Shown here piece by piece: positions 44,899 through 53,965 of a stretch of 64,000 nucleotides of DNA. Below the pieces are notes generated by a model that was given only the letters and a program-made list of their open reading frames with translations, searched no databases and had not been told where the DNA came from. The stretch is from Rhodococcus sp. HNM0569 (GTDB taxonomy: Bacteria > Actinomycetota > Actinomycetes > Mycobacteriales > Mycobacteriaceae), in contig NZ_JAASAE010000001.1 in assembly GCF_012726205.1 (NCBI RefSeq), forward strand, positions 1 to 64,000. Reading direction: 5' to 3'. The translations under genes and the position numbers were made by a program. The first letter of the stretch is position 1; each line of letters opens with the position of its first letter.

Positions 44899-46347
44899 TT
44901 AGCCCACGGCCCCTTCCATCTGCAGTTCGATCAGGCGGTTGAGCTCGAGGGCGTATTCCATCGGGAGTTCCTTCGCGATGGGCTCGACGAAACCGCGCAC
45001 GACGGTCGCCATCGCCTCGTCCTCGGTCAGACCGCGGCTCATGAGGTAGAACAGTTGGTCGTCGCTGACCTTGGAGACAGTCGCCTCGTGGCCCATCGTC
45101 ACGTCGTCCTCGCGGATGTCGACGTACGGATAGGTGTCGGAGCGGCTGATCGTGTCCACCAGCAGCGCGTCGCACTTGACGGTCGACTTGGAGCCGTGAG
45201 CGCCCTTGTTGACCTGGACCAGACCACGGTAGGACGCACGGCCGCCGCCGCGAGCAACGGACTTGGACACGATCGTGGACGACGTGTGCGGCGCGAGGTG
45301 CAGCATCTTGGAGCCGGTGTCCTGATGCTGGCCCTCACCGGCGAACGCCACCGACAGCACCTCGCCGCGAGCGTGCTCACCGGTCATCCACACGGCCGGG
45401 TACTTCATCGTCACCTTGGAGCCGATGTTGCCGTCGATCCACTCCATCGAACCGCCGGCCTCGACCTTGCTGCGCTTGGTGACGAGGTTGTAGACATTGT
45501 TCGACCAGTTCTGGATCGTGGTGTAGCGGCAGTGACCGCCCTTCTTCACGATGATCTCGACGACCGCGGAGTGCAGCGAGTCGGTCTTGTAGATCGGCGC
45601 GGTGCAGCCCTCGACGTAGTGCACCGAGGCGCCCTCGTCGACGATGATGAGCGTGCGCTCGAACTGGCCCATGTTCTCGGTGTTGATCCGGAAGTAGGCC
45701 TGCAGCGGGATGTCGACGTGCACGCCCGGCGGCACGTAGATGAACGAGCCGCCCGACCACACCGCGGTGTTGAGCGCGGAGAATTTGTTGTCTCCCGCCG
45801 GAATGACGGTGCCGAAGTATTCCTGGAACAGTTCGGGATGCTCACGCAGCCCGGAGTCGGTGTCGAGGAAGAGGACGCCCTGACTCTCCAGGTCCTCGCG
45901 GATCTGGTGGTAGACCACCTCGGACTCGTACTGTGCCGCGACACCCGCGACGAGGCGCTGCTTCTCCGCCTCCGGGATACCGAGCTTGTCGTACGTGTTC
46001 TTGATGTCCTCGGGCAGCTCTTCCCAGGACTGCGCCTGCTTCTCGGTCGACCGCACGAAGTACTTGATGTTGTCGAAGTCGATGCCCTCGAGGTTGCTGC
46101 CCCAGCTCGGCATCGGCTTCTTGTCGAAGGTGCGCAGCGCGCGCAGCCGACTCTCGAGCATCCACTCGGGCTCGTTCTTCTTCGTCGAGATGTCCCGGAC
46201 GACCGCTTCCGACAGACCACGCTGCGCCGCGGCGCCCGCCGCGTCGGAATCGGCCCAGCCGTAGCCGTAGTGCCCGAGCGACGCGATCGTCTCTTCCTGC
46301 GTCAACGGCTCGTTCGGGGGTGTCACCTGGTCTGATGTGACGGTCAT
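44899..46347 (-). CDS. sufB: SufB subunit of the Fe-S scaffold, without intein
   Basis: Main scaffold subunit, 482 residues. Characteristic blocks: [19 protein letters not shown] near residue 20, [19 protein letters not shown] near 210, [20 protein letters not shown] near 235 and [20 protein letters not shown] near 355, with Cys of [12 protein letters not shown] near 387 for sulfur uptake. M. tuberculosis SufB is split by an intein; here the coding region is continuous. The ATG is set by GGAAGGAG five bases upstream. Confidence 0.97.
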   Translation of the reverse strand: MTVTSDQVTPPNEPLTQEETIASLGHYGYGWADSDAAGAAAQRGLSEAVVRDISTKKNEPEWMLESRLRALRTFDKKPMPSWGSNLEGIDFDNIKYFVRSTEKQAQSWEELPEDIKNTYDKLGIPEAEKQRLVAGVAAQYESEVVYHQIREDLESQGVLFLDTDSGLREHPELFQEYFGTVIPAGDNKFSALNTAVWSGGSFIYVPPGVHVDIPLQAYFRINTENMGQFERTLIIVDEGASVHYVEGCTAPIYKTDSLHSAVVEIIVKKGGHCRYTTIQNWSNNVYNLVTKRSKVEAGGSMEWIDGNIGSKVTMKYPAVWMTGEHARGEVLSVAFAGEGQHQDTGSKMLHLAPHTSSTIVSKSVARGGGRASYRGLVQVNKGAHGSKSTVKCDALLVDTISRSDTYPYVDIREDDVTMGHEATVSKVSDDQLFYLMSRGLTEDEAMATVVRGFVEPIAKELPMEYALELNRLIELQMEGAVG

Positions 46348-46453
46348 GCGGGCTCCTTCCGGAGGCGTGGTACGAGTCCGGCGAGGGCTGGTCGCCGGTA
46401 GAGGACAACGTTGTCGGGGTGGTGTTTGTTCCGTGACGCGGACCTGCAGGCCC

Positions 46454-47200
46454 TCATCGTGGCGGCGGCGGGTGGACGGCGAGCGGGACGTGGGTGGTGC
46501 ACGCGACGTCGCCGTTCGCGATGGTCGCGAGCTGTTGCACGTGGGTGCCGAGGATCTCGGTGAGCGCAGCACGCTCGGCTTCGCACAACTCGGGGAACTC
46601 CTCGGCGACGTGCGAGACCGGGCAGTGGTGCTGGCAGATCTGCACACCGTGCCCGACCGGCCGTGTGGACGCGGCGAAGCCCGCGTCGTTGAACGCGGTC
46701 GCGACCGCCTCCGCCTTGTCGGCGACGTCGGACGCGTCGGCGCGTGCACGAGGGACCGACGACACGATCGACTGCACGCGCCTGCGCGCGAACTCCTCGA
46801 TCGCGGCGTCTCCGCCGACCTCGCGCAACTGACGCAGCGCCGCGCCGGCGAGGTCGTCGTACGCGTGGCCGAGTCGCCTGCGGCCCTGCGCGGTGATCTG
46901 GAAATGCTTGGCGGGTCGACCGCGGCCACGACGCCGCGTCCGGCTCGTGACCTCCCGCGCTTCGCCCGCGTCGAGCAGCGCGTCGAGGTGGCGACGTACC
47001 CCCGCCGCGCTGAGTCCGAGGCGCGCACCGATCTCGCCCGCCGTGACGGGGCCTTCCTGCAGCAGGAGCTCGACGACCGCGGCGCGCGTGTCGCCGTCGT
47101 GCGTGGATCCCGAGCGCTCGGCGCCTGCCGTACCGGGACGCGCGTCGCCCGCGACGGGCCCGGCGGCCCCGTCCACGTGTGCAGCGTCGTCCGTTTTCAC
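46454..47200 (-). CDS. sufR: SufR, Fe-S sensing repressor of the SUF operon
   Basis: DeoR/ArsR-type winged-helix regulator of 248 residues. A flexible N-terminus of about 35 residues precedes the helix-turn-helix ([20 protein letters not shown] near residue 46 and [20 protein letters not shown]). The cluster ligands are the Cys of [21 protein letters not shown] (near 188-208), the SufR signature. It senses Fe-S status and represses suf. The GTG start lies inside a palindrome that is probably its own operator. First gene of sufR-B-D-C-S-U-T, as in Rv1460-Rv1466. Confidence 0.95.
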   Translation of the reverse strand: MKTDDAAHVDGAAGPVAGDARPGTAGAERSGSTHDGDTRAAVVELLLQEGPVTAGEIGARLGLSAAGVRRHLDALLDAGEAREVTSRTRRRGRGRPAKHFQITAQGRRRLGHAYDDLAGAALRQLREVGGDAAIEEFARRRVQSIVSSVPRARADASDVADKAEAVATAFNDAGFAASTRPVGHGVQICQHHCPVSHVAEEFPELCEAERAALTEILGTHVQQLATIANGDVACTTHVPLAVHPPPPR

Positions 47201-47213
47201 AACACCAGTGTGA
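47197..47213. promoter_or_regulatory. SufR-type operator overlapping the sufR start
   Basis: On the minus strand TCACA-N7-TGTGA with inner ACAC-N2-GTGT; it can be written ACACT-N5-TGTGA, the form I recall for the mycobacterial SufR site. It covers the GTG start codon of sufR, so binding would stop transcription at or just past initiation. It also lies in the 172-base interval shared with mptB. Confidence 0.7.
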
Positions 47214-47360
47214 CGTAATTACGCGGCTCGGTCTACTAAGGGTTACCTGCCTTACACCTGCGACAACGCGGGGCCACGGCGCGCGCGCACGGGAGCGGAG
47301 CGGTGGGCGCTCACCGGGACGGGTTGGTGGGCGCGCACCGGGGCGGTGGTGCGTCGCCGC

Positions 47361-47366
47361 TACCCT
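47361..47366 (+). promoter_or_regulatory. -10 box of mptB, leaderless
   Basis: TACCCT, six bases, GTG at 47373. No ribosome binding site precedes this GTG; an in-frame GTG lies 27 bases upstream, partly before the box, and is less likely. Confidence 0.5.
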
Positions 47367-47372
47367 TTGCAT

Positions 47373-49163
47373 GTGCCGACGCCGACCGACGCCGCGGACG
47401 AAACCGCCGCCGCCCGCCCGCTCCGCGCCCGGCTCGTCGACACCGCCCGGCGCGGCGGCCGTCGTGCGCTGGGCCTCGACGACACCCCCGCCGCCCACCG
47501 GGTCACCGACACGCTGCACGCGGGCGGTATGGAGAGCCACGAGAAGACCGCGCCCGGGCTCGACGAGACCGAGGTGCGCCAACTCGCGGGTATCCGCCGG
47601 TTCGGTGCGACGGGCGCGGTGCTCATGGCGCTGGGCGCGCTCGGTGCGGGCGCCCAGCCCGTGCTGCAGAACCCGGTACAGGGCCTGCGCCTGCTCGGCC
47701 TGCCGAGCCGCATCCCGAGCGCGGCGCTGGCTCTCACGATGTGCGGCACCGTCATGGTGGTGTGCGCGTGGCTCCTGCTCGGCCGATTCACGATCGGTGG
47801 GGTGCACGCCGATTCGGTGCGACGCCGGCTCAGTCGCTCGCAGCTCGATCGCACGCTGCTGCTGTGGATCCTGCCGCTGTCGGTCGCGCCGCCGATGTTC
47901 AGCAAGGACGTGTACTCCTACCTCGCACAGAGCGAAATCGCGGCACGCGGCCTCGATCCCTACGAGATCGGGCCGGCGGGTGCGCTCGGCGTCGACCACG
48001 TACTCACCCGCACCGTCCCGAACATCTGGCGCGACACCCCGGCGCCGTACGGCCCACTGTTCCTGTGGATGGGCAAGGGCATCACCTGGCTCACCGGTGA
48101 GAACATCGTCGCCGGGATCCTGCTGCACCGCGTGCTCGCACTCGCGGGCGTCGCGATGATCGTGTGGGCGCTGCCCCGGCTCGCCCGTCGATGCGGTGTG
48201 TCCGCCGTGAGTGCACTGTGGCTCGGCGCCGCGAACCCCCTCGTGCTGTTCCATCTCGTCGCGGGCATCCACAACGAAGCCCTCATGCTGGGCCTCATGC
48301 TCGCGGGAGTCGAACTCGCGTTGCGGGCGATCGAAAGGAACGCGCCGCTACGGGGCACCTCCCTGCTGTTGCTGCTGTCGGGAGTCGCGCTGGTCGCACT
48401 GTCCTCGACGATCAAGATCCCGTCGCTCGCGGCACTCGGCTTCGTCGGCATGGCACTCGCCAGACGCTGGGGGCCGAGCGTGCGATCGGTGATCCAGTCG
48501 GCACTGCTGCTCGGCGCCGTCACGGTGGTGGTCACCGTCGGTGTGAGCGTCGCGTCCGGGCTCGGCATCGGCTGGATCCACACGCTCGGCACTGCGAACG
48601 CCGTGCGCAGCTGGATGTCGATTCCGACCCTCCTCGGACTCGGCACCGGGCTCGGCGGCGTGCTGCTCGGCCTCGGCGATCACACGACCGCCGTCCTGTC
48701 CCTGACCCGTCCGATCGCCTCGCTCGTGGCGGCATACGTCACGGTGCGCATGCTCGTCGCCGTCCTCGTCGGACGCATCCACGCGGTCGGCGCACTCGGC
48801 GTGTCGCTCGGCGCGATCGTGCTGCTGTTCCCCGTGGTACAGCCGTGGTACCTGCTCTGGGCGGTGCTCCCCCTCGCAGCGTGGGCCACCGGGCCCGCGT
48901 TCCGTATCCCGGCGGTCGCGTTCTCGTCGATCGTGAGCGTGATCCTGATGCCGAACGGCGGCGAATACCAGCCGTTCGTCATCGTGCAGGCCGCGATCGC
49001 GACGGTTTTCACGGTGGGCATCCTGATCGTCCTGACCCGCAACCGGCTGCCGTGGCGCATGACCGCGAGTGACGGCGACGACCCTCCCGGCTCGTCCGGA
49101 GCGGGCAAAGCCGGGGCACCCGGCGGAGCGTCGTCGTCCGGGGCTTACGCTGAATCCCCGTGA
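47373..49163 (+). CDS. mptB: MptB-like alpha-1,6-mannopyranosyltransferase (GT-C)
   Basis: Polytopic GT-C enzyme of 596 residues with about 13 membrane segments, using polyprenyl-phosphate mannose to start the mannan core of lipomannan and lipoarabinomannan. The first extracytoplasmic loop holds APPMFSKDVYSYLAQSEIAA near residue 185 with the catalytic acidic residue, and the following GLDPYEIGP, as in mycobacterial MptB (Rv1459c). Cytoplasmic ends are charged and low-complexity. Divergent from sufR as in mycobacteria. Its stop overlaps the next gene's start (GTGA). Confidence 0.9.
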   Translation: MPTPTDAADETAAARPLRARLVDTARRGGRRALGLDDTPAAHRVTDTLHAGGMESHEKTAPGLDETEVRQLAGIRRFGATGAVLMALGALGAGAQPVLQNPVQGLRLLGLPSRIPSAALALTMCGTVMVVCAWLLLGRFTIGGVHADSVRRRLSRSQLDRTLLLWILPLSVAPPMFSKDVYSYLAQSEIAARGLDPYEIGPAGALGVDHVLTRTVPNIWRDTPAPYGPLFLWMGKGITWLTGENIVAGILLHRVLALAGVAMIVWALPRLARRCGVSAVSALWLGAANPLVLFHLVAGIHNEALMLGLMLAGVELALRAIERNAPLRGTSLLLLLSGVALVALSSTIKIPSLAALGFVGMALARRWGPSVRSVIQSALLLGAVTVVVTVGVSVASGLGIGWIHTLGTANAVRSWMSIPTLLGLGTGLGGVLLGLGDHTTAVLSLTRPIASLVAAYVTVRMLVAVLVGRIHAVGALGVSLGAIVLLFPVVQPWYLLWAVLPLAAWATGPAFRIPAVAFSSIVSVILMPNGGEYQPFVIVQAAIATVFTVGILIVLTRNRLPWRMTASDGDDPPGSSGAGKAGAPGGASSSGAYAESP

Positions 49164-50104
49164 CCTCCCGATCTCCCGGTTCTGCCCCACCCGCGGTCGC
49201 ACTCACCGGGGTGCGGAAACTGTTCGACGGGGTCGCCGCCGTCGACGGTCTCGATCTCACCGTCGAACGCGCCCAGGTACTCGCACTTCTCGGCCCCAAC
49301 GGCGCAGGCAAGACCACCACCGTGGAAATGTGCGAGGGCTTCCTCGCACCCGACGCGGGCCAGGTCCGCGTACTCGGCCTCGACCCGATCCGTGAGTCGG
49401 CCGCCCTACGGCCCCGCATCGGCGTCATGCTCCAGGGCGGCGGCGCGTATCCCGGATCGAAGGCGGGCGAGATGCTCGACCTCGTCGCGTCGTACAGCGC
49501 CGACCCGCTCGACCCGGCGTGGCTGCTGCGATCGCTGGGCCTCGAGGAGGCGCGGCGCACGCCCTACCGCCGCCTGTCGGGCGGTCAGCAGCAGCGGTTG
49601 TCGCTGGCATGCGCACTCGTCGGCAGGCCCGAACTGGTGTTCCTCGACGAACCGACCGCGGGCCTCGACGCGCAGGCCCGGCTGCTCGTGTGGGAGCTGA
49701 TCGACGCGCTGCGCCGCGACGGGGTGTCCGTCCTGCTCACCACGCACCTGATGGACGAAGCCGAGGAACTCGCCGACCAGCTGGTCATCATCGACCACGG
49801 CACGGTGGTTGCGGCAGGCACACCACGTGAGGTGACCCGTCGCGGTGCGGAGGGGCAATTGCACGTCGACGCGGCACCCGGGCTCGACGTCGCCGCGCTG
49901 CGCGCTGCTCTCCCCTCGGGGTTCGCGGTGCGTGAGAGCACGCCGGGCCGTTATCTCGTCGAGGGCGCGATCGCGCCGGCGACCGTCACCACCGTCGCGA
50001 CGTGGGCCGCCGATCAGGACACACTCGTGCGGGACATCCAGGTGGACCAGCGCAGCCTCCAGGACGTGTTCCTCGAACTGACCGGCAGGGACTTGAGGGG
50101 ATGA
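49160..50104 (+). CDS. ABC transporter ATP-binding protein (Rv1458c-like)
   Basis: ATPase of 314 residues of the DrrA/CcmA export type. Walker A LLGPNGAGKTTTVEMCEG near residue 43, Q-loop VMLQGGGAYPG near 90, signature LSGGQQQRLSLACALVGRP near 140, Walker B LVFLDEPTAGLD near 160, H-loop TTHLMDEAEELAD near 195. The C-terminal 80 residues form the usual accessory domain. GTGA overlap with mptB and ATGA overlap with the permease show one operon; an internal TACGCT box eight bases before the GTG may add a leaderless start. The cargo is unknown but may be an envelope lipid or glycan. Confidence 0.92.
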   Translation: MTSRSPGSAPPAVALTGVRKLFDGVAAVDGLDLTVERAQVLALLGPNGAGKTTTVEMCEGFLAPDAGQVRVLGLDPIRESAALRPRIGVMLQGGGAYPGSKAGEMLDLVASYSADPLDPAWLLRSLGLEEARRTPYRRLSGGQQQRLSLACALVGRPELVFLDEPTAGLDAQARLLVWELIDALRRDGVSVLLTTHLMDEAEELADQLVIIDHGTVVAAGTPREVTRRGAEGQLHVDAAPGLDVAALRAALPSGFAVRESTPGRYLVEGAIAPATVTTVATWAADQDTLVRDIQVDQRSLQDVFLELTGRDLRG

Positions 50105-50901
50105 CCATGAACACCCATGTCGACGGGCCTGCGAACCGGTTCGCTCCCGGCACGTTCGCGCCGCGACCGCAGCCCGCGCCCGCGTTGTCGATGTTGCGCG
50201 CACAGACGCGGCTCGAGCTGACCCTGCTGTTGCGCAACGGCGAACAGCTGCTGCTCACGCTGTTCATTCCGATCACGCTGCTCATCGGCCTGACCAAGAT
50301 CCCGCTCGGCGATCTCGGCGACACGCGCGTCGACACCGTGCTGCCCGCCGTGATGATGGTCGCGGTGATGTCCACGGCGTTCACCGGTCAGGCAATCGCC
50401 GTCGGCTTCGACCGCCGGTACGGCGCGCTCAAGCGGCTCGGCGCGACGCCGCTGCCACGCTGGGGCATCATCGCGGGCAAAAGCGCCGCCGTGGTGATCG
50501 TCGTCGCGATGCAGTCGCTGTTGCTCGGTGCGATCGGATTCGCACTGGGGTGGCGGCCCGAACTCACCGGACTCGCACTCGGCGCCGTCGTCCTCGCGCT
50601 CGGGACCGTCACGTTCGCGGCGATGGGCCTGCTGCTCGGCGGCACCCTCCGCGCGGAGATCGTGCTCGCGCTCGCGAACATCCTGTGGTTCGTGATGACG
50701 GCGATCGGCAGCGTGCTGTTCATGCGCGGCGACGTCGCGACCGGGTGGACGACCGCAGCGCGCCTGATCCCGTCGGGAGCGCTCGCGCATGCGTTGGACT
50801 CCGCACTCGCCGGGTCGATCGACGCCCTGAGCATGGTCGTGCTCGCGGCATGGGCGCTCGTCGCGGGGATCCTCGCGTCGCGCCTGTTCCGGTTCACCTG
50901 A
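50101..50901 (+). CDS. ABC-2 type permease (Rv1457c-like)
   Basis: Membrane partner of the preceding ATPase: 266 residues with six hydrophobic segments and a cytoplasmic N-terminus of about 35 residues. MLRAQTRLELTLLLRNGEQL near residue 30 is the coupling helix of ABC-2 permeases, and YGALKRLGATPLPRWGII near 108 is the conserved cytoplasmic loop. The ATG overlaps the ATPase stop. Conserved next to mptB in mycobacteria, substrate unknown. Confidence 0.9.
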   Translation: MTMNTHVDGPANRFAPGTFAPRPQPAPALSMLRAQTRLELTLLLRNGEQLLLTLFIPITLLIGLTKIPLGDLGDTRVDTVLPAVMMVAVMSTAFTGQAIAVGFDRRYGALKRLGATPLPRWGIIAGKSAAVVIVVAMQSLLLGAIGFALGWRPELTGLALGAVVLALGTVTFAAMGLLLGGTLRAEIVLALANILWFVMTAIGSVLFMRGDVATGWTTAARLIPSGALAHALDSALAGSIDALSMVVLAAWALVAGILASRLFRFT

Positions 50902-50978
50902 GACTTGTCCGGGTTCACAGGAGCGGGTGCTGTCGGCATCGCGGCATTGTTCGACGTCACCGATCGGCGCCGAGCGTG

Positions 50979-51008
50979 TTGCACCGCAGAGTAAGGCCCC
51001 GCTAAGGT
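50979..51008 (+). promoter_or_regulatory. promoter candidate for the CysJ-like gene
   Basis: TTGCAC at 50979-50984, 18 bases, TAAGGT at 51003-51008. It would give a leader of about 170 bases before the GTG at 51185. The 283-base interval 50902-51184 shows nothing else. Confidence 0.4.
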
Positions 51009-51184
51009 CCCTGTTTCGCGTGTGCACGGCGCCCTCGGACCCGACGTCCACGGCCGCCCGCGCGGCATCGCACCACCACGGCGGGACCACCACGCCGGGC
51101 GTGCGCGCACAGCGGGCCGGCACCCAGTCGTCACGCCGACAGCCCGACACCGATCGTCCGACACCGACAGGAGGATGCGAGCGA

Positions 51185-52330
51185 GTGAACGCGAGTACGA
51201 CCGCCCGCGGCCCGCGCACCGCACGGACGCCGTGGAACCGGAAGAATCCGTACCGTGCACGGCTCGTGGACAACCGCATCCTCAATGGCGAGGGTTCGAC
51301 GAAGGAAGTGCGGCACTACGCACTCGACCTCGGCGACAGCGGTATCGAGTACGACCCGGGCGACGGTCTCGGTGTGCATCCGGTCAACCATCCGGCGCTC
51401 GTCGACGCCGTACTCGACCGCCTCGGCGTCGCGCCCGACAGCGTGCTCGACGGATTCGAACGTCCGCTGGCCGATCTGCTCACCCACAGTGTCGAATTGC
51501 ACACCGCGACCGCCGACTTTGCGGAGTTCGCGGCGAGCCTTCCCTGCGACGGCACATTCCGCGAGCTCGTCCGGTCCCCCGATTTCGCGTCGTGGGCGTG
51601 GGGGCGGGACGTCCTCGATGTACTCGAAGCGGTCGACGGTCCGGTGGACCCCGCCGCCGCGGTCGCTGCGCTCACCCCACTCAAGCACCGCACGTACTCG
51701 ATCGCGTCCAGCCCGCTCGTGCACCCGGGCCGCATCCACCTCACCGCGACCACCGTGCGTCGCCGTGACACCCGCATGCGCAGCGGCGCGTGTTCGGCGT
51801 ATCTCGCCGACCGGGTCGGCAACGACGGCGCCGCGGGTGTGTTCCTCGTGAAGAACAAGTCGTTCCGCCTGCCCGAGCCCGACGTGCCGATCGTCATGAT
51901 CGGTGCAGGTACCGGCATCGCGCCCTTCCGCGCGTTCCTGCAGCACCGCCGCGCGCAGGGCGCGTCGGGTGCGGCGTGGCTCGTGTTCGGCGAGCGTCAT
52001 CGCGAGCACGACTTCCTGTATCGCGACGAACTCGACGAGTTCCTCCGCGACGGCACGGTGGACCGCCTCGACACCGCGTTCTCCCGCGACGGCTCCGGCA
52101 ACGAGAAGACGTACGTCCAGCACGTCCTGCGCGCACACGGGCACGATCTCGCGCAATGGATCGACCGCGGCGCGCACATGTACGTGTGCGGGTCGATCGC
52201 GATGGGCGCCGCAGTCGACGCCGCGCTGCGCCACGCACTCGCCGAACACCGCGGGCTCTCCCCCGACGACGCCACCGAGGTCGTCGCCGAGCTGCGGTCG
52301 ACCAAGCGCTACGCCCGCGACGTGTACTGA
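51185..52330 (+). CDS. CysJ/CPR-type FAD-NADPH reductase lacking its FMN domain
   Basis: Reductase subunit of 381 residues matching the C-terminal part of sulfite reductase flavoprotein CysJ and cytochrome P450 reductase. FAD contacts: RTYSIASSP near residue 180 and GACSAYLADRV near 213. NADPH site: GAGTGIAPFRAFLQHRRAQG near 240, FGERHREHDFLYRDEL near 265, YVCGSIAMGAAVDAAL near 330. It ends KRYARDVY, the C-terminal Tyr that stacks on FAD in CysJ. The connecting domain (about 40-150) is present but the FMN domain is absent; a flavodoxin gene follows 61 bases later. GTG chosen after AGGAGG. Electron acceptor unknown; sulfite reductase is one option. Confidence 0.9.
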   Translation: MNASTTARGPRTARTPWNRKNPYRARLVDNRILNGEGSTKEVRHYALDLGDSGIEYDPGDGLGVHPVNHPALVDAVLDRLGVAPDSVLDGFERPLADLLTHSVELHTATADFAEFAASLPCDGTFRELVRSPDFASWAWGRDVLDVLEAVDGPVDPAAAVAALTPLKHRTYSIASSPLVHPGRIHLTATTVRRRDTRMRSGACSAYLADRVGNDGAAGVFLVKNKSFRLPEPDVPIVMIGAGTGIAPFRAFLQHRRAQGASGAAWLVFGERHREHDFLYRDELDEFLRDGTVDRLDTAFSRDGSGNEKTYVQHVLRAHGHDLAQWIDRGAHMYVCGSIAMGAAVDAALRHALAEHRGLSPDDATEVVAELRSTKRYARDVY

Positions 52331-52391
52331 GCCGTCACACCCCGACCCGTCCGATTCGACGAACCCAGCGATCCAGGAGAACGAGAACACA

Positions 52392-52835
52392 ATGGCAGTG
52401 GTGATCCTCTACGGCAGCGAAGCCGGTACCGCCGAGCAGGTGGCCGAGCACATGGTCGACGTCCTGTCGGACCAGGACGTGTCGCTCTACGACATGATGG
52501 AGTACGACCCGGGCGACATGGAGACCAGCGATTTCCACATCGTGGTGTGCTCGACGTACGGCGACGGTGAGCTGCCGACCGGTGCCGAACCGTTCTTCGA
52601 GGCGCTCGAAGACGACGAACCGGACCTGAGCGGCGTGCAGTTCGCGCTGTTCGGTCTCGGCGACAGCGTGTACGACACGTTCAACCGCGGCGGCGAGATC
52701 ATGGCAGGCAAGCTCACCTCGCTCGGCGCCGAACAGGTCGGCGAGCACGCACGCCACGACAGCTCGGGCGACGTCAAGCCGAAGGCGCAGGCCGAGGAGT
52801 GGGTCCGCACGATCGCGGCCGAGTTCCTGTCCTGA
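52392..52835 (+). CDS. flavodoxin (MioC/CysJ FMN-domain type)
   Basis: Acidic flavodoxin of 147 residues. The FMN phosphate loop YGSEAGTAEQVAEHM is at about residues 7-21, STYGDGELPTGAEPFFEAL near 54 and FGLGDSVYDTFNRGGEIM near 85 are the isoalloxazine-binding loops of CysJ/CPR FMN domains. With the preceding gene it rebuilds a CysJ-like chain from two polypeptides. Both sit between the mptB export operon and ctaA, a place without them in M. tuberculosis as I recall. Confidence 0.92.
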   Translation: MAVVILYGSEAGTAEQVAEHMVDVLSDQDVSLYDMMEYDPGDMETSDFHIVVCSTYGDGELPTGAEPFFEALEDDEPDLSGVQFALFGLGDSVYDTFNRGGEIMAGKLTSLGAEQVGEHARHDSSGDVKPKAQAEEWVRTIAAEFLS

Positions 52836-52863
52836 CCCGATCACCCGTTCCGGCTACTTTCGC

Positions 52864-52898
52864 GGGGCACCCAACTACAGCCTGTAGTTGGGTGCCCC
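52864..52898. promoter_or_regulatory. large perfect palindrome at the ctaA promoter
   Basis: Two 17-base arms (GGGGCACCCAACTACAG and its exact complement) around a single C. It starts 28 bases after the flavodoxin stop and ends one base before the ctaA -10 box, so it spans the -35 region. No T tract follows. It may be an operator (core CTACA-N3-TGTAG), a terminator for the flavodoxin gene, or both. Confidence 0.8.
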
Positions 52899-52899
52899 G

Positions 52900-52905
52900 T
52901 ACCAT
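52900..52905 (+). promoter_or_regulatory. -10 box of ctaA, leaderless
   Basis: TACCAT, six bases, GTG at 52912, immediately after the palindrome. Supports the start used for ctaA. Confidence 0.55.
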
Positions 52906-52911
52906 CGTGAT

Positions 52912-53877
52912 GTGCTGTATCGCGGCTTCGTGAGCCTGGTCGACCGACTCCCCCTTCCGTCTCTGCGGGTCCAACGAATCCTTGCGTTCGTGGTCATCCT
53001 CACGCAGGGCGGTATCGCCGTCACCGGGGCGGTGGTGCGCGTCACCGCGTCCGGGCTCGGTTGCCCCACGTGGCCTCAGTGCTTTCCCGGCAGCTTCGTG
53101 CCGGTCGGTCACGGCGAGGTCGCCGTGCTGCACCAGGTCGTCGAGTTCGGCAACCGCCTGCTCACGTTCGTCGTCGTGCTGGCCGCGGCCGCGATCGTGC
53201 TCGCGGTGACGCGTGCGCGGCGCCGCAAGGAAGTGCTCGTGTACGCATGGCTCATGCCCGCAGGCACCGTGCTGCAGGCCGTGATCGGCGGTGTCACGGT
53301 GCTCACCGGCCTCGTATGGTGGACAGTCGCCGTGCACCTGCTGGCGTCGATGCTCATGGTGTGGGTGGCGACGCTGCTGTTCGCGAAGGTTTCCGAGCCG
53401 GACGAGGCCGCCGAGACCGTGCAGTCCGTCCCGACTCCACTGCGGATGCTCACAGCGCTGTCCGGGGTCGCCCTGGCCGCGACGCTGGTCGCGGGGACGA
53501 TGGTCACCGGCGCGGGTCCGCACGCGGGCGACAAGAGCATCGACAAGCCGGTGCCGCGCCTCGAGATCGAGATCGTCACGCTCGTGCACCTGCACGCCGA
53601 AACCCTCGTCGCATATCTCGCGCTGCTCGTGGGCCTCGGTTTCGGGCTCGCGGCGGTCGGCATGACGGTCGCGGTGCGCAAGCGTTTCGTCGCGGTCGTC
53701 GCACTCGTGTGCGCCCAGGCCTGTGTCGGCATCGTGCAGTACTTCACGGACGTGCCCGCCGCGCTCGTGGCGGTCCACGTCGCGGGCGCAGGCGCGTGCA
53801 CCGCCGCCACCGCGGCATTGTGGGCCGCGGGGCGCACCCGCGAGCGGGTACCGCATTCGGTGCCGGTCGGCGCGTGA
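52912..53877 (+). CDS. ctaA: CtaA, haem A synthase
   Basis: Oxidises haem O to haem A for cytochrome aa3 oxidase. 321 residues with eight membrane helices in two four-helix halves. Four haem-ligand His are visible: LHQVVEFGNR near residue 73, WWTVAVHLLAS near 143, VHLHAETLVAYL near 225 and ALVAVHVAGAG near 288. The first extracellular loop has LGCPTWPQC with the two conserved Cys near 52-58. GTG selected by the leaderless box. Rv1456c-like. The partner ctaB lies three genes away in the opposite direction. Confidence 0.95.
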   Translation: MLYRGFVSLVDRLPLPSLRVQRILAFVVILTQGGIAVTGAVVRVTASGLGCPTWPQCFPGSFVPVGHGEVAVLHQVVEFGNRLLTFVVVLAAAAIVLAVTRARRRKEVLVYAWLMPAGTVLQAVIGGVTVLTGLVWWTVAVHLLASMLMVWVATLLFAKVSEPDEAAETVQSVPTPLRMLTALSGVALAATLVAGTMVTGAGPHAGDKSIDKPVPRLEIEIVTLVHLHAETLVAYLALLVGLGFGLAAVGMTVAVRKRFVAVVALVCAQACVGIVQYFTDVPAALVAVHVAGAGACTAATAALWAAGRTRERVPHSVPVGA

Positions 53878-53905
53878 CGCGCCCTCCCCTTCTGTAGCCG
53901 GACAC

Positions 53906-53938
53906 GACGAGGGCCCGGTCGGCGACCGGGCCCTCGTC
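53906..53938. terminator. bidirectional terminator between ctaA and the 53966 gene
   Basis: Perfect 15-bp stem (GACGAGGGCCCGGTC and complement) around a GGC loop, in the gap between convergent genes, followed by TGTCCCT. Confidence 0.75.
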
Positions 53939-53965
53939 TGTCCCTACCGGTTCGTCGCGCTGCGC

